Origin: Symsagittifera roscoffensis | Lineage: Eukaryota; Xenacoelomorpha; Acoela; Convolutidae | DNA: 64,000 nucleotides | Assembly: GCF_963678635.1 (NCBI RefSeq) | Contig: NC_087064.1 | Span: 44,687,346 to 44,751,345, forward strand | Direction of reading: 5' to 3' | Shown here: one piece after another, positions 39,881 through 53,751 of the stretch | How positions within the stretch are numbered: position 1 is the first letter of the stretch | Layout: each line of letters opens with the position of its first letter | Position numbers and translations under genes: made by a program | The notes under the pieces: generated by a model | Told to the model about the DNA's origin: nothing | What the model saw: the letters and a program-made list of their open reading frames with translations, nothing else | The model's database searches: none

Positions 39881-40871
39881 CATGATTCAAACCTGTTCGA
39901 CTCATGATTCGACCCTGTTCCACTCATGATTCGACCCTGTTCGACTCATGATTCGACTCTGTTCCACTCATGATTCCACCCTGTTCGACTCATGATTCGA
40001 CCCTGTTCGACTCTTGATTCGACCCTGTTCGACTCATGATTCGACACTGTTCGACTCATGATTCGACCCTGTTGCACTCATGATTCGACCCTGTTCGACT
40101 TATGATTCGACTCTGTTCGACTCATGGTTCGACCCTGTTCGACTCATGATTCGACCCTGTTCGCCTCATGATTCGACCCTGTTCGACTCATGATTCGACC
40201 ATGATCGACTCATGATTCGACCCTGTTCGACTCATGATTCGACCCTGTCCACCCATGATTCGATCCTGTTCGACTCATGATTTGACCCTGTTCCACTCAT
40301 GATTCGACCCTGTTCGACTCATGATTTGACCCTGTTCGACTCAAGATTCGACCCTGTTCCACTCATGATTCGACCCGGTTCGACTCATGACTCGACTCTG
40401 TTCCACTCATGGTTCCACCCTGTTCGACTCATCATTTCACCCTATTCGACTCATTGTTCGACCCTGTTCGACTCATGATTCGACCCTGTTCGACTCATGA
40501 TTCGACCATGATCGACTCATGATTCGACCCTGTTCCACCCATGATTCGATCCTGTTCGACTCATGATTCGACCCTGTTCGACTCAAGATTGGACCCTGTT
40601 CGACTCATGATTCGACCCTGCTCGACTCATGATTCGACTCTGTTCCACTTATGATTCCACCCTCTTCGACTCATGATTCGACCCCGTTCGACTCATGATT
40701 CGACCCTGTTCCACTCATGATTCGACCCGGTTCGACTCATGACTCGACTCTGTTCCACTCATGGTTCCAACCCTGTTCGACTCATCATTTCACCCTGTTC
40801 GATTCATGATTCGACCCTGTTCGACTCATGATTCGACCCTGTTCGACTCATGATTCGACCATGTTCGACTC

Positions 40872-42482
40872 ATGATTCGACCCTGTTCGACTCATGATTC
40901 GACCATGACCGACTCATGGTTCAAACCTGTTGGACTCATGATTCGACCCTGTTCCACTCATGATTCGACCCTGTTCGACTCATGATTCGACCCTGTTCGA
41001 CTCATGATTTGACCCTGTTCGACTCATGATTCGACCCTGTTCGACTCTTGATTCGACTCTGTTCGACTCATGATTCGACCCTGTTCGACTCATGATTCGA
41101 CCCTGTTCGACTCATGATTCGACCCTGTTGCACTCATGATTCGACCCTGTTCGACTTATGATTCGACTCTGGTCGACTCATGGTTCGACCCTGTTCGACT
41201 CATGATTCGACTCTGTTCCACTCATGATTTCACCATGTTCGACTCATGATCGACCCTGTTCGACTCATGATTCGACCCTGTTCGACTCATGATTCGACCC
41301 TGTTGCACTCATGATTCGACCCTGTTCGACTTATGATTCGACTCTGGTCGACTCATGGTTCGACCCTATTCGACTCATGATTCGGTCATGATCGACTCAC
41401 GATTCGACTCTGGTCGACTCATGATTCGACCCTGTTCGACTCATGATTCGACTCTGTTCGACTCATGGTTCGACCCGGTTCGACTCATGATTCGACTCTG
41501 TTCCACTCATGATTCCAACCTGTTCGACTCGTGATTTCACCCTGTTCGACTCATGATTCGACCCTGTTCGACTCATGATTCGACCCTGTTCGACTCATGA
41601 TTCGACCATGATCGACTCATGATACAAACCTGTTAAACTCATGATTCGAACCTGTTCCACTCATGATTCGACCCTGTTCGACTCATGATTCGACCATGAC
41701 CGACTCATGGTTCAAACCTGTTGGACTCATGATTCGACCCTGTTCCACTCATGATTCGACCCTGTTCGACTCATGATTCGACCCTGTTCGACTCATGATT
41801 TGACCCTGTTCGACTCATGATTCGACCCTGTTCGACTCTTGATTCGACTCTGTTCGACTCATGATTCGACCCTGTTCGACTCATGATTCGACCCTGTTCG
41901 ACTCATGATTCGACCCTGTTGCACTCATGATTCGACCCTGTTCGACTTATGATTCGACTCTGGTCGACTCATGGTTCGACCCTGTTCGACTCATGATTCG
42001 ACTCTGTTCCACTCATGATTTCACCATGTTCGACTCATGATCGACCCTGTTCGACTCATGATTCGACCCTGTTCGACTCATGATTCGACCCTGTTGCACT
42101 CATGATTCGACCCTGTTCGACTTATGATTCGACTCTGGTCGACTCATGGTTCGACCCTATTCGACTCATGATTCGGTCATGATCGACTCACGATTCGACT
42201 CTGGTCGACTCATGATTCGACCCTGTTCGACTCATGATTCGACTCTGTTCGACTCATGGTTCGACCCGGTTCGACTCATGATTCGACTCTGTTCCACTCA
42301 TGATTCCAACCTGTTCGACTCGTGATTTCACCCTGTTCGACTCATGATTCGACCCTGTTCGACTCATGATTCGACCCTGTTCGACTCATGATTCGACCAT
42401 GATCGACTCATGATACAAACCTGTTAAACTCATGATTCGAACCTGTTCCACTCATGATTCGACCCTGTTCGACTCATGATTC
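40872..42482. repeat. 791-bp tandem duplication (36 monomers minus 1 bp)
   Basis: GACCATGACCGACTC is at 40,901 and 41,692, and TTCGGTCATG at 41,381 and 42,172; both give 791 bp. The missing base is a 21-bp monomer (CTCATGATCGACCC near 41,247 and 42,038). TTGGACTC follows the first marker in both copies but not in the block A relative near 1,751, so this duplication happened in A' after the blocks separated. Confidence 0.92.
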
Positions 42483-43889
42483 GACCCTGTTCGACTCAGG
42501 ATTCGACCCTGTTCCAGCCATGATTCGATCCTGTTCGACTCATGATTTGACCCTGTTCCACTCATGATTCGACCCTGTTCGACTCATGATTGGACCCTGT
42601 TCGACTCATGATTCGACCCTGCTCGACTCATGATTCGACTCTGATCCACTCATGATTCCACGCTCTTCGACTCATGATTCGACCCTGTTCAACTCATGAT
42701 TCGACCCTGTTCCACTCATGATTCGACCCGGTTCGACTCATGACTCTACTCTGTTCCACTCATGGTTCCACCCTGTTCGACTCATCATTTCACCCTGTTC
42801 GACTCATGATTCGACCCTGTTCGGCTCATGATTCGACCATGTTCGACTCATGATTCGACCCTGTTCGACTCATGATTCGACCATGATCGACTCATGATTC
42901 GACCCTGTTCGACTCATGATTCCACCATGATCGACTCATGATTCAAACCTGTTCGACTCATGATTCGACCCTGTTCCACTCATGATTCGACCCTGTTTGA
43001 CTAATGATTCGACCCTGTTCCACTCATGATTCGACCCTGTTCGACTCATGATTCGACACTGTTCGACTCTTGATTCGACCCTATTCGACTCATGATTCGA
43101 CCATGTTCGACTCATGATTCGACCCTGTTCGACTCATGATTCGACCCTGTTGCACTCTTGATTCGACCCTGTTCGACTTATGATTCGACTCCGGTCGACT
43201 CATGGTTCGACCCTGTTCGACTCATGATTCGACTCTGTTCCACTCAGGATTCCACCCTGTTCGACACATGATTTCACCCTGTTCGACTCATGATTCGACC
43301 CTGTTTGACTCATGATTCGACCCTGTTCGACTCATGATTCGACCCTGTTCCACTCATGATTCGACCCTGTTCGACTAATGATTCGACCCTGTTCCACTCA
43401 TGATTCGACCCTGTTCGACTCATGATTCGACCCTGTTCGACTCATGATTCGACCATGTTCGACTCATGATTCGACACTGTTCGACTCATGATTCGACCCT
43501 GTTGCACTCATGATTCGACCCTGTTCGACTTATGATTCGACTCTGTTCCACTCATGATTCCACCCTGTTCGACACATGATTTCACCCTGTTCGACTCATG
43601 ATTCGACCCTGTTCGACTCATGATTCGACCCTGTTCGACTCATGATTCGACCATGTTCGACTCATGATTCGACCCTGTTGCACTCATGATTCGACCCTGT
43701 TCGACTCATGATTCGACCCTGTTCCACTCATGGTTCGACCTGTTCGACTAATGATTCGACCCTGTTCCACTCATGATTCGACCCTGTTCGACTCATGATT
43801 TGACCCTGTTCGACTCATGATTCGACCCTGTTGCACTCATGATTCGACCCTGTTCGACTTATGATTCGACTCTGGTCGACTCATGGTTC

Positions 43890-44860
43890 GACCCTGTTCG
43901 ACTCATGATTCGACTCTGTTCCACTCATGATTCCACCCTGTTCGACACATGATTTCACCCTGTTCGACTCATGATTCGACCCTGTTCGACTCTTGATTCG
44001 ACCCTGTTCGACTCATGATTCGACCATGTTCGACTCATGATTCGACCCTGTTCCACTCATGATTCCACCCTGTTCGACTCATGATTTCACCCTGTTCGAC
44101 TCATGATTCGACCCTGTTCGACTCATGATTCGACCCTGTTCAACTGATGATTCGACCCTGTTCCACTCATGATTCGAACCGGTTCGACTTATGATTCGAC
44201 TCTGGTCGACTCATGGTTCGACCCTGTTCGACTCATGATTCGACTCTGTTCCACTCATGATTCCATCCTGTTCGACACATGATTTCACCCTCTTCGACTT
44301 ATGATTCGACCCTGTTCGACTCATGATTCGACCCTGTTCGACTCATGATTCGACCCTGTTGCACTCATGTTTCGACCCTGTTCGACTCATGATTCGACTC
44401 TGTTCCACTCATGATTCCACCCTGTTCGACACATGATTTCACCCTGTTCGACTCATGATTCGACCCTGTTCGACTCTTGATTCGACCCTGTTCGACTCAT
44501 GATTCGACCATGTTCGACTCATGATTCGACCCTGTTCCACTCATGATTCCACCCTGTTCGACTCATGATTTCACCCTGTTCGACTCATGATTCGACCCTG
44601 TTCGACTCATGATTCGACCCTGTTCAACTGATGATTCGACCCTGTTCCACTCATGATTCGAACCGGTTCGACTTATGATTCGACTCTGGTCGACCCATGG
44701 TTCGACCCTGTTCGACTCATGATTCGACTCTGTTCCACTCATGATTCCATCCTGTTCGACACATGATTTCACCCTCTTCGACTTATGATTCGACCCTGTT
44801 CGACTCATGATTCGACCCTGTTCGACTCATGATTCGACCCTGTTGCACTCATGTTTCGAC
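43890..44860. repeat. 484-bp tandem duplication (22 monomers)
   Basis: GAACCGGTTCG lies at 44,176 and 44,660, and CAACTGATG near 44,140 and 44,624. The block A equivalent (GAACCGG at 4,221) is single. Loss of TGA in variants of the second copy opens an 81-codon minus-strand frame at 44,563-44,808, which is satellite translation. Confidence 0.87.
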
Positions 44861-44978
44861 CCTGTTCGACTTATGATTCGACTCTGGTCGACCCATGGTT
44901 CGACCCTGTTCGACTCATGATTCGACCATGATCGACTCATGATTCGACTCTGGTCGACTCATGATTCGACCCTGTTCT

Positions 44979-47000
44979 ACTCATAACTCGACCATGATCG
45001 ACTCATGATTCGAGCCTGTTCAACTCATGATTCGACCCTGTTCCACTCATGATTCGACCCGGTTCGACTCATGACTCTACTCTGTTCCACTCATGGTTCC
45101 ACCCTGTTCGACTCATCATTTCACCCTGTTCGACTCATGATTCGACCCTGTTCGGCTCATGATTCGACCATGTTCGACTCATGATTCGACCCTGTTCGAC
45201 TCATGATTCGACCATGATCGACTCATGATTCGACCCTGTTCGACTCATGATTCGACCATGATCGACTCATGATTCAAACCTGTTCGACTCATGATTCGAC
45301 CCTGTTCCAATCATGATTCGACCCTGTTCGACTAATGATTCGACCCTGTTCCACTCATGATTCGACCCTGTTCGACTCATGATTCGACCCTGTTCGACTC
45401 TTGATTCGACCCTGTTCGACTCATGATTCGACCATGTTCGACTCATGATTCGACCTTAATCGACTCATGATTCGACCCTGTTGCACTCATGATTCGACCC
45501 TGTTCGACTTATGATTCGACTCTGGTCGACTCATGGTTCGACCCTGTTCGACTCATGATTCGACTCTGTTCCACTCATGATTCCACCCTGTTCGACACAT
45601 GATTTCACCCTGTTCGACTCATGATTCGACCCTGTTCGACTCTTGATTCGACCCTGTTCGACTCATGATTCGACCATGTTCGACTCATGATTCGACCCTG
45701 TTCCACTCATGATTCCACCCTGTTCGACTCATGATTTCACCCTGTTCGACTCATGATTCGACCCTGTTCGACTCATGATTCGACCCTGTTCGACTCATGA
45801 TTCGACCCTGTTGCACTCATGATTCGACCCTGTTCGACGGATGATTAGACTCTGGTCGACTCATGGTTCGACCCTGTTCGACTCATGATTCGACCATGAT
45901 CGACTCATGATTCGACTCTGGTCGACTCATGATTCGACCCTGTTCTACTCATGATTCGACCATGATCGACTCATGATTCGACCTTGTTCTACTCATAACT
46001 CGACCATGATCGACTCATGATTCGAGCCTGTTCAACTCATGATTCGACCCTGTTCCACTCATGATTCGACCCGGTTCGACTCATGACTCTACTCTGTTCC
46101 ACTCATGGTTCCACCCTGTTCGACTCATCATTTCACCCTGTTCGACTCATGATTCGACCCTGTTCGGCTCATGATTCGACCATGTTCGACTCATGATTCG
46201 ACCCTGTTCGACTCATGATTCGACCATGATCGACTCATGATTCGACCCTGTTCGACTCATGATTCGACCATGATCGACTCATGATTCAAACCTGTTCGAC
46301 TCATGATTCGACCCTGTTCCACTCATGATTCGACCCTGTTCGACTAATGATTCGACCCTGTTCCACTCATGATTCGACCCTGTTCGACTCATGATTCGAC
46401 CCTGTTCGACTCTTGATTCGACCCTGTTCGACTCATGATTCGACCATGTTCGACTCATGATTCGACCTTAATCGACTCATGATTCGACCCTGTTGCACTC
46501 ATGATTCGACCCTGTTCGACTTATGATTCGACTCTGGTCGACTCATGGTTCGACCCTGTTCGACTCATGATTCGACTCTGTTCCACTCATGATTCCACCC
46601 TGTTCGACACATGATTTCACCCTGTTCGACTCATGATTCGACCCTGTTCGACTCTTGATTCGACCCTGTTCGACTCATGATTCGACCATGTTCGACTCAT
46701 GATTCGACCCTGTTCCACTCATGATTCCACCCTGTTCGACTCATGATTTCACCCTGTTCGACTCATGATTCGACCCTGTTCGACTCATGATTCGACCCTG
46801 TTCGACTCATGATTCGACCCTGTTGCACTCATGATTCGACCCTGTTCGACTGATGATTCGACTCTGGTCGACTCATGGTTCGACCCTGTTCGACTCATGA
46901 TTCGACCATGATCGACTCATGATTCGACTCTGGTCGACTCATGATTCGACCCTGTTCTACTCATGATTCGACCATGATCGACTCATGATTCGACCTTGTT
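44979..47000. repeat. 1,012-bp tandem duplication (46 monomers)
   Basis: TCATAACTCG is at 44,981 and 45,993, and CGACCTTA at 45,451 and 46,463; both give 1,012 bp. The junction near 45,985 joins GACCTTGTTC to TACTCATAACTCG. In block A the corresponding CATAATTCG and CGACCTTAA markers are single (about 4,543 and 5,012). The first copy alone has CGACGGATGATTAGACTC near 45,836. Confidence 0.9.
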
Positions 47001-48480
47001 CGACTCATGATTCGACCCTGTTCGACTCATGATTCGACCATGTTCGACTCATGATTCGACCCTGTTCGACTCATGATTCGAGCCTGTTGCACTCATGATT
47101 CGACACTGTTCGACTTATGATTCGACTCTGGTCGACTCATGGTTCGACCCTGTTCGACTCATGATTCGACTCTGTTCCACTCATGATTCCACCCTGTTCG
47201 ACACATGATTTCACCCTGTTCGACTCATGATTCGACCCTGTTGCACTCATGATTCGACCCTGTTCGACTGATGATTCGACTCTGGTCGACTCATGGTTCG
47301 ACCCTGTTCGACTCATGATTCGACCATGATCGACTCATGATTCGACTCTGGTCGACTCATGATTCGACCCTGTTCTACTCATGATTCGACCATGATCGAC
47401 TCATGATTCGACCTTGTTCGACTCATGATTCGACCCTGTTCGACTCATGATTCGACCATGTTCGACTCATGATTCGACCCTGTTCGACTCATGATTCGAG
47501 CCTGTTGCACTCATGATTCGACCCTGTTCGACTTATGATTCGACTCTGGTCGACTCATGGTTCGACCCTGTTCGACTCATGATTCGACTCTGTTCCACTC
47601 ATGATTCCACCCTGTTCGACACATGATTTCACCCTGTTCGACTCATGATTCGACCCTGTTCGACTCTTGATTCGACCCTGTTCGACTCATGATTCGACCA
47701 TGTTTGACTCATGATTCGACCCTGTTGCACTCATGATTCGACCCTGTTCGACTCATGATTCGACCCTGTTCCACTCATGATTCGACCTGTTCGACTCATG
47801 ATTCGACTCTGTTCCACTCATGATTCCACCCTGTTCGACACATGATTTCACCCTGTTCGACTCATGATTCGACCATGATCGACTCATGATTCGACCTTGT
47901 TCGACTCATGATTCGACCCTGTTCGACTCATGATTCGACCATGTTCGACTCATGATTCGACCCTGTTCGACTCATGATTCGAGCCTGTTGCACTCATGAT
48001 TCGACCCTGTTCGACTTATGATTCGACTCCGGTCGACTCATGGTTCGACCCTGTTCGACTCATGATTCGACTCTGTTCCACTCATGATTCCACCCTGTTC
48101 GACACATGATTTCACCCTGTTCGACTCATGATTCGACCCTGTTGCACTCATGATTCGACCATGATCGACTCATGATTCGACTCTGGTCGACTCATGATTC
48201 GACCCTGTTCTACTCATGATTCGACCATGATCGACTCATGATTCGACCTTATTCGACTCATGATTCGACCCTGTTCGACTCATGATTCGACCATGTTCGA
48301 CTCATGATTCGACCCTGTTCGACTCATGATTCGAGCCTGTTGCACTCATGATTCGACCCTGTTCGACTTATGATTCGACTCTGGTCGACTCATGGTTCGA
48401 CCCTGTTCGACTCATGATTCGACTCTGTTCCACTCATGATTCCACCCTGTTCGACACATGATTTCACCCTGTTCGACTCA
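46820..48480. repeat. HOR marked by GAGCCTGTTGC, spacings 418, 483 and 352 bp
   Basis: GAGCCTG is at 47,080, 47,498, 47,981 and 48,333. Spacings equal 19 monomers, 22 monomers minus 1 bp (a 21-bp monomer near 47,785) and 16 monomers. All copies share GACCTTGTTCGACTC or a near variant upstream and GACTTATG downstream. The irregular spacing shows repeated duplication and contraction of one cassette. Confidence 0.86.
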
Positions 48481-51091
48481 TGATTCGACCCTGTTCGAAT
48501 CTTGATTCGACCCTGTTCGACTCATGATTCGACCATGTTCGACTCATGATTCGACCCTGTTGCACTCATGATTCGACCCTGTTCGACTCATGATTAGACC
48601 CTGTTCCACTCATGATTCGACCTGTTCGACTAATGATTCGACCCTGTTCCACTCATGATTCGACCCTGTTCGACTCATGATTCGACCCTGTTCGACTCAT
48701 GATTCGACCATGTTCGACTCATGATTCGACCCTGTTGCACTCATGATTCGACCCTGTTCTACTCATGATTCGACCATGATCGACTCATGATTCGACCCTG
48801 TTCAACTCTTGATTCGACCATGATCGACTCATGATTCGACCCTGTTCAACTCTTGATTCGACCCTGTTCCACTCATGATTCGACCCGGTTCGACTTATGA
48901 TTCGACTCTGGTCGACTCATGGTTCGACCCTGTTCGACTCATGATTCGACTCTGTTCCACTCATGATTCCACCCTGTTCGACCCATGATTTCACCCTGTT
49001 CGACTCATGATTCGACCCTGTTCGACTCATGATTCGACCCTGTTCGACTCATGATTCGACCCTGTTGCACTCATGATTCGACCCTGTTCGACTCATGATT
49101 CGACCATGATCGACTCATGATTCAAACCTGTTCGACTCATGATTCGACCCTGTTCCACTCATGATTCGACCCTGTTCCACTCATGATTCGACCCTGTTCC
49201 ACTCATGATTCGACCCTGTTCGACTCATGATTCGACCCTGTTCGACTCTTGATTCGACCCTGTTCGACTCATGATTCGACCATGTTCGACTCATGATTCG
49301 ACCTTGTTCGACTCATGATTCGACCCTGTTGCACTCATGATTCGACCCTGTTCGGCTTATGATTCGACTCTGGTCGACTCATGGTTCGACCCTGTTCGAC
49401 TCATGATTCGACTCTGCTCCACTCATGATTCCACCCTGTTCGACACATGATTTCACCCTGTTCGACTCATGATTCGACCCTGTTGCACTCATGGTTCGAC
49501 CCTGTTCGACTCATGATTCGACTCTGTTCCACTCATGATTCCACCCTGTTCGACCCATGATTTCACCCTGTTCGACTCATGATTCGACCCTGTTCGACTC
49601 ATGATTCGACCCTGTTCGACTCATGATTCGACCCTGTTGCACTCATGATTCGACCCTGTTCGACTCATGATTCGACCATGATCGACTCATGATTCAAACC
49701 TGTTCGACTCATGATTCGACCCTGTTCCACTCATGATTCGACCCTGTTCGACTAATGATTCGACCCTGTTCCACTCATGATTCGACCCTGTTCGACTCAT
49801 GATTCGACCCTGTTCGACTCTTGATTCGACCCTGTTCGACTCATGATTCGACCATGTTCGACTCATGATTCGACCTTGTTCGAATCATGATTCGACCCTG
49901 TTGCACTCATGATTCGACCCTGTTCGGCTTATGATTCGACTCTGGTCGACTCATGGTTCGACCCTGTTCGACTCATGATTCGACTCTGCTCCACTCATGA
50001 TTCCACCCTGTTCGACACATGATTTCACCCTGTTCGACTCATGATTCGACCCTGTTCGACTCTTGATTCGACCCTGTTCGACTCATGATTCGACCATGTT
50101 CGACTCATGATTCGACCCTGTTCCACTCATGATTCCACCCTGTTTGACTCATGATTTCACACTGTTCGACTCATGATTCGACCCTGTTCGACTCATGATT
50201 CGACCCTGTTCGACTCATGATTCGACCCTGCTGCACTCATGATTCGACCCTGTTCGACTTAAGATTCGACTCTGGTCGACTCATGGTTCGACCCTGTTCG
50301 ACTCATGATTCGACCATGATCGACTCATGATTCGACTCTGGTCGACTCATGATTCGACCCTGTTCTACTCATGATTCGACCATGATCGACTCATGATTCG
50401 ACCTTGTTCGACTCATGATTCGACCCTGTTCGACTCATGATTCGACCATGTTCGACTCATGATTCGACCCTGTTCGACTCATGATTCGACCCTGTTGCAC
50501 TCATGATTCGACCCTGTTCGACTCATGATTCGACCCTGTTCGACTCTTGATTCGACCCTGTTCGACTCATGATTCGACCATGTTCGACTCATGATTCGAC
50601 CCTGTTGCACTCATGATTGGACCCTGTTCGACTCATGATTCGACCCTGTTCCACTCTTGATTCGACCTGTTCGACTAATGATTCGACCCTGTTCCACTCA
50701 TGGTTCGACCCTGTTCGACTCATGATTCGACCCTGTTCGACTCATGATTCGACCATGTTCGACTCATGATTCGACCCTGTTGCACTCATGATTCGACCCT
50801 GTTCTACTCATGATTCGACCATGATCGACTCATGATTCGACCCTGTTGAACTCTTGATTCGACCATGATCGACTCATGATTCGACCCTGTTCAACTCTTG
50901 ATTCGAACCTGTTCCACTCATGATTCGACCCGGTTCGACTTATGATTCGACTCTGGTCGACTCATGGTTCGACCCTGTTCGACTCATGATTCGACTCTGT
51001 TCCACTCATGATTCCACCCTGTTCGACCCATGATTTCACCCTGTTCGACTCATGATTCGACCCTGTTCGACTCATGATTCGACCCTGTTCC

Positions 51092-52411
51092 ACTCATGAT
51101 TCGACCCTGTTGCACTCATGATTCGACCCTGTTCGACTTATGATTGGACTCTGGTCGACTCATGGTTCGACCCTGTTCGACTCATGATTCGACCATGATC
51201 GACTCATGATTCGACTCTGGTCGACTCATGATTCGACCCTGTTCTACTCATGATTCGACCATGATCGACTCATGATTCGACCCTGTTCAACTCATGATTT
51301 GACCCTGTTCCACTCATGATTCGACCCGGTTCGACTCATGACTCTACTCTGTTCCACTCATGGTTCCACCCTGTTCGACTCATCAATTCACCCTGTTCGA
51401 CTCATGATTCGACCCTGTTCGGCTCATGATTCGACCATGTTCGACTCATGATTCGACCCTGTTCGACTCATGATTCGACCATGATCGACTCATGATTCGA
51501 CCCTGTTCGACTCATGATTCGACCATGATCGACTCATGATTCAAACCTGTTCGACTCATGATTCGACCCTGTTCGACTAATGATTCGACCCTGTTCCACT
51601 CATGATTCGACCCTGTTCGACTCATGATTCGACCCTGTTCCACTCATGATTCGACTCTGGTCGACTCATGATTCGACCCTGTTCTACTCATGATTCGACC
51701 ATGATCGACTCATGATTCGACCCTGTTCAACTCATGATTTGACCCTGTTCCACTCATGATTCGACCCGGTTCGACTCATGACTCTACTCTGTTCCACTCA
51801 TGGTTCCACCCTGTTCGACTCATCATTTCACCCTGTTCGACTCATGATTCGACCCTGTTCGGCTCATGATTCGACCATGTTCGACTCATGATTCGACCCT
51901 GTTCGACTCATGATTCGACCATGATCGACTCATGATTCGACCCTGTTCGACTCATGATTCGACCATGATCGACTCATGATTCAAACCTGTTCGACTCATG
52001 ATTCGACCCTGTTCGACTCATGATTCGACCATGATCGACTCATGATTCAAACCTGTTCGACTCATGATTCGACCCTGTTCGACTCTTGATTCGACCCTGT
52101 TCGACTCATGATTCGACCATGATCGACTCATGATTCGACCCTGTTCGACTCATGATTCGACCATGATCGACTCATGATTCAAACCTGTTCGACTCATGAT
52201 TCGACCCTGTTCGACTAATGATTCGACCCTGTTCCACTCATGATTCGACCCTGTTCGACTCATGATTCGACCCTGTTCGACTCTTGATTCGACCCTGTTC
52301 GACTCATGATTCGACCATGTTCGACTCATGATTCGACTCTGTTCCACTCATGATTCCACCCTGTTCGACTCATGATTTCACCCTGGTCGACTCATGATTC
52401 GACCCTGTTCG
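51092..52411. repeat. 1,320-bp HOR (60 monomers), copy 1, apparently identical to copy 2
   Basis: Compared line by line with 52,412-53,731, I found no difference. The match extends to about 53,751, where TTGCACTC in the first copy faces TTCGACTC. The left break is at 51,091 (C against G). An inner 440-bp duplication (20 monomers) sits inside each copy: TCGACTCTGG at 51,211 and 51,651, with CATCAATTCA near 51,381 against CATCATTTCA near 51,821. Confidence 0.95.
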
Positions 52412-53751
52412 ACTCATGATTCGACCCTGTTGCACTCATGATTCGACCCTGTTCGACTTATGATTGGACTCTGGTCGACTCATGGTTCGACCCTGTTCGA
52501 CTCATGATTCGACCATGATCGACTCATGATTCGACTCTGGTCGACTCATGATTCGACCCTGTTCTACTCATGATTCGACCATGATCGACTCATGATTCGA
52601 CCCTGTTCAACTCATGATTTGACCCTGTTCCACTCATGATTCGACCCGGTTCGACTCATGACTCTACTCTGTTCCACTCATGGTTCCACCCTGTTCGACT
52701 CATCAATTCACCCTGTTCGACTCATGATTCGACCCTGTTCGGCTCATGATTCGACCATGTTCGACTCATGATTCGACCCTGTTCGACTCATGATTCGACC
52801 ATGATCGACTCATGATTCGACCCTGTTCGACTCATGATTCGACCATGATCGACTCATGATTCAAACCTGTTCGACTCATGATTCGACCCTGTTCGACTAA
52901 TGATTCGACCCTGTTCCACTCATGATTCGACCCTGTTCGACTCATGATTCGACCCTGTTCCACTCATGATTCGACTCTGGTCGACTCATGATTCGACCCT
53001 GTTCTACTCATGATTCGACCATGATCGACTCATGATTCGACCCTGTTCAACTCATGATTTGACCCTGTTCCACTCATGATTCGACCCGGTTCGACTCATG
53101 ACTCTACTCTGTTCCACTCATGGTTCCACCCTGTTCGACTCATCATTTCACCCTGTTCGACTCATGATTCGACCCTGTTCGGCTCATGATTCGACCATGT
53201 TCGACTCATGATTCGACCCTGTTCGACTCATGATTCGACCATGATCGACTCATGATTCGACCCTGTTCGACTCATGATTCGACCATGATCGACTCATGAT
53301 TCAAACCTGTTCGACTCATGATTCGACCCTGTTCGACTCATGATTCGACCATGATCGACTCATGATTCAAACCTGTTCGACTCATGATTCGACCCTGTTC
53401 GACTCTTGATTCGACCCTGTTCGACTCATGATTCGACCATGATCGACTCATGATTCGACCCTGTTCGACTCATGATTCGACCATGATCGACTCATGATTC
53501 AAACCTGTTCGACTCATGATTCGACCCTGTTCGACTAATGATTCGACCCTGTTCCACTCATGATTCGACCCTGTTCGACTCATGATTCGACCCTGTTCGA
53601 CTCTTGATTCGACCCTGTTCGACTCATGATTCGACCATGTTCGACTCATGATTCGACTCTGTTCCACTCATGATTCCACCCTGTTCGACTCATGATTTCA
53701 CCCTGGTCGACTCATGATTCGACCCTGTTCGACTCATGATTCGACCCTGTT
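52412..53751. repeat. 1,320-bp HOR (60 monomers), copy 2
   Basis: Seemingly exact repeat of 51,092-52,411, including the nested 440-bp pair (52,531 and 52,971). The identical 65-codon minus-strand frames at 52,150-52,347 and 53,470-53,667 are a by-product of the duplication. This is the longest perfect repeat I found and is either very recent or an assembly duplication. Confidence 0.94.

Larger units (their letters stand above)
25031..40740. repeat. Block B3: satellite subfamily with GATACGACC and CCATTCATG variants
   Basis: Recurring variants are GATACGACC, GACTCATGTTTCGACCCTGTTCC, CCATTCATG, CATGTTTCGACCCAGTTCC, GGTTCCACACTG and CATCATTTCATCC. The trio GATACG, CATGTTTCG, CCATTCATG appears dozens of times in that order with varied spacing. 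The region is a mosaic of HORs of 198, 616, 726, 814, 1,276, 1,452 and 2,970 bp. Near 38,650-40,740 the A-type TTGCACTC and TTCAAACC monomers reappear, so the right margin is gradual. Confidence 0.8.
40740..53750. repeat. Block A': diverged second copy of much of block A
   Basis: Ordered block A markers return here. The +1 monomer GGTTCCAACCCTG is at about 1,597 and 40,762 (offset 39,165), GACCATGACCGACTCATGG at 1,736 and 40,901, the TTCGGTCATG cassette near 1,093 and 2,216 and again near 41,380 and 42,171, TTCAAACC at 2,965 and 42,942 (offset 39,977), GAACCGG at 4,221 and 44,176, and CGACCTTAATCG near 5,012 and 45,451 (offset about 40,439). The growing offset reflects extra tandem duplications in A'. 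Direction and order are conserved. Confidence 0.87.
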
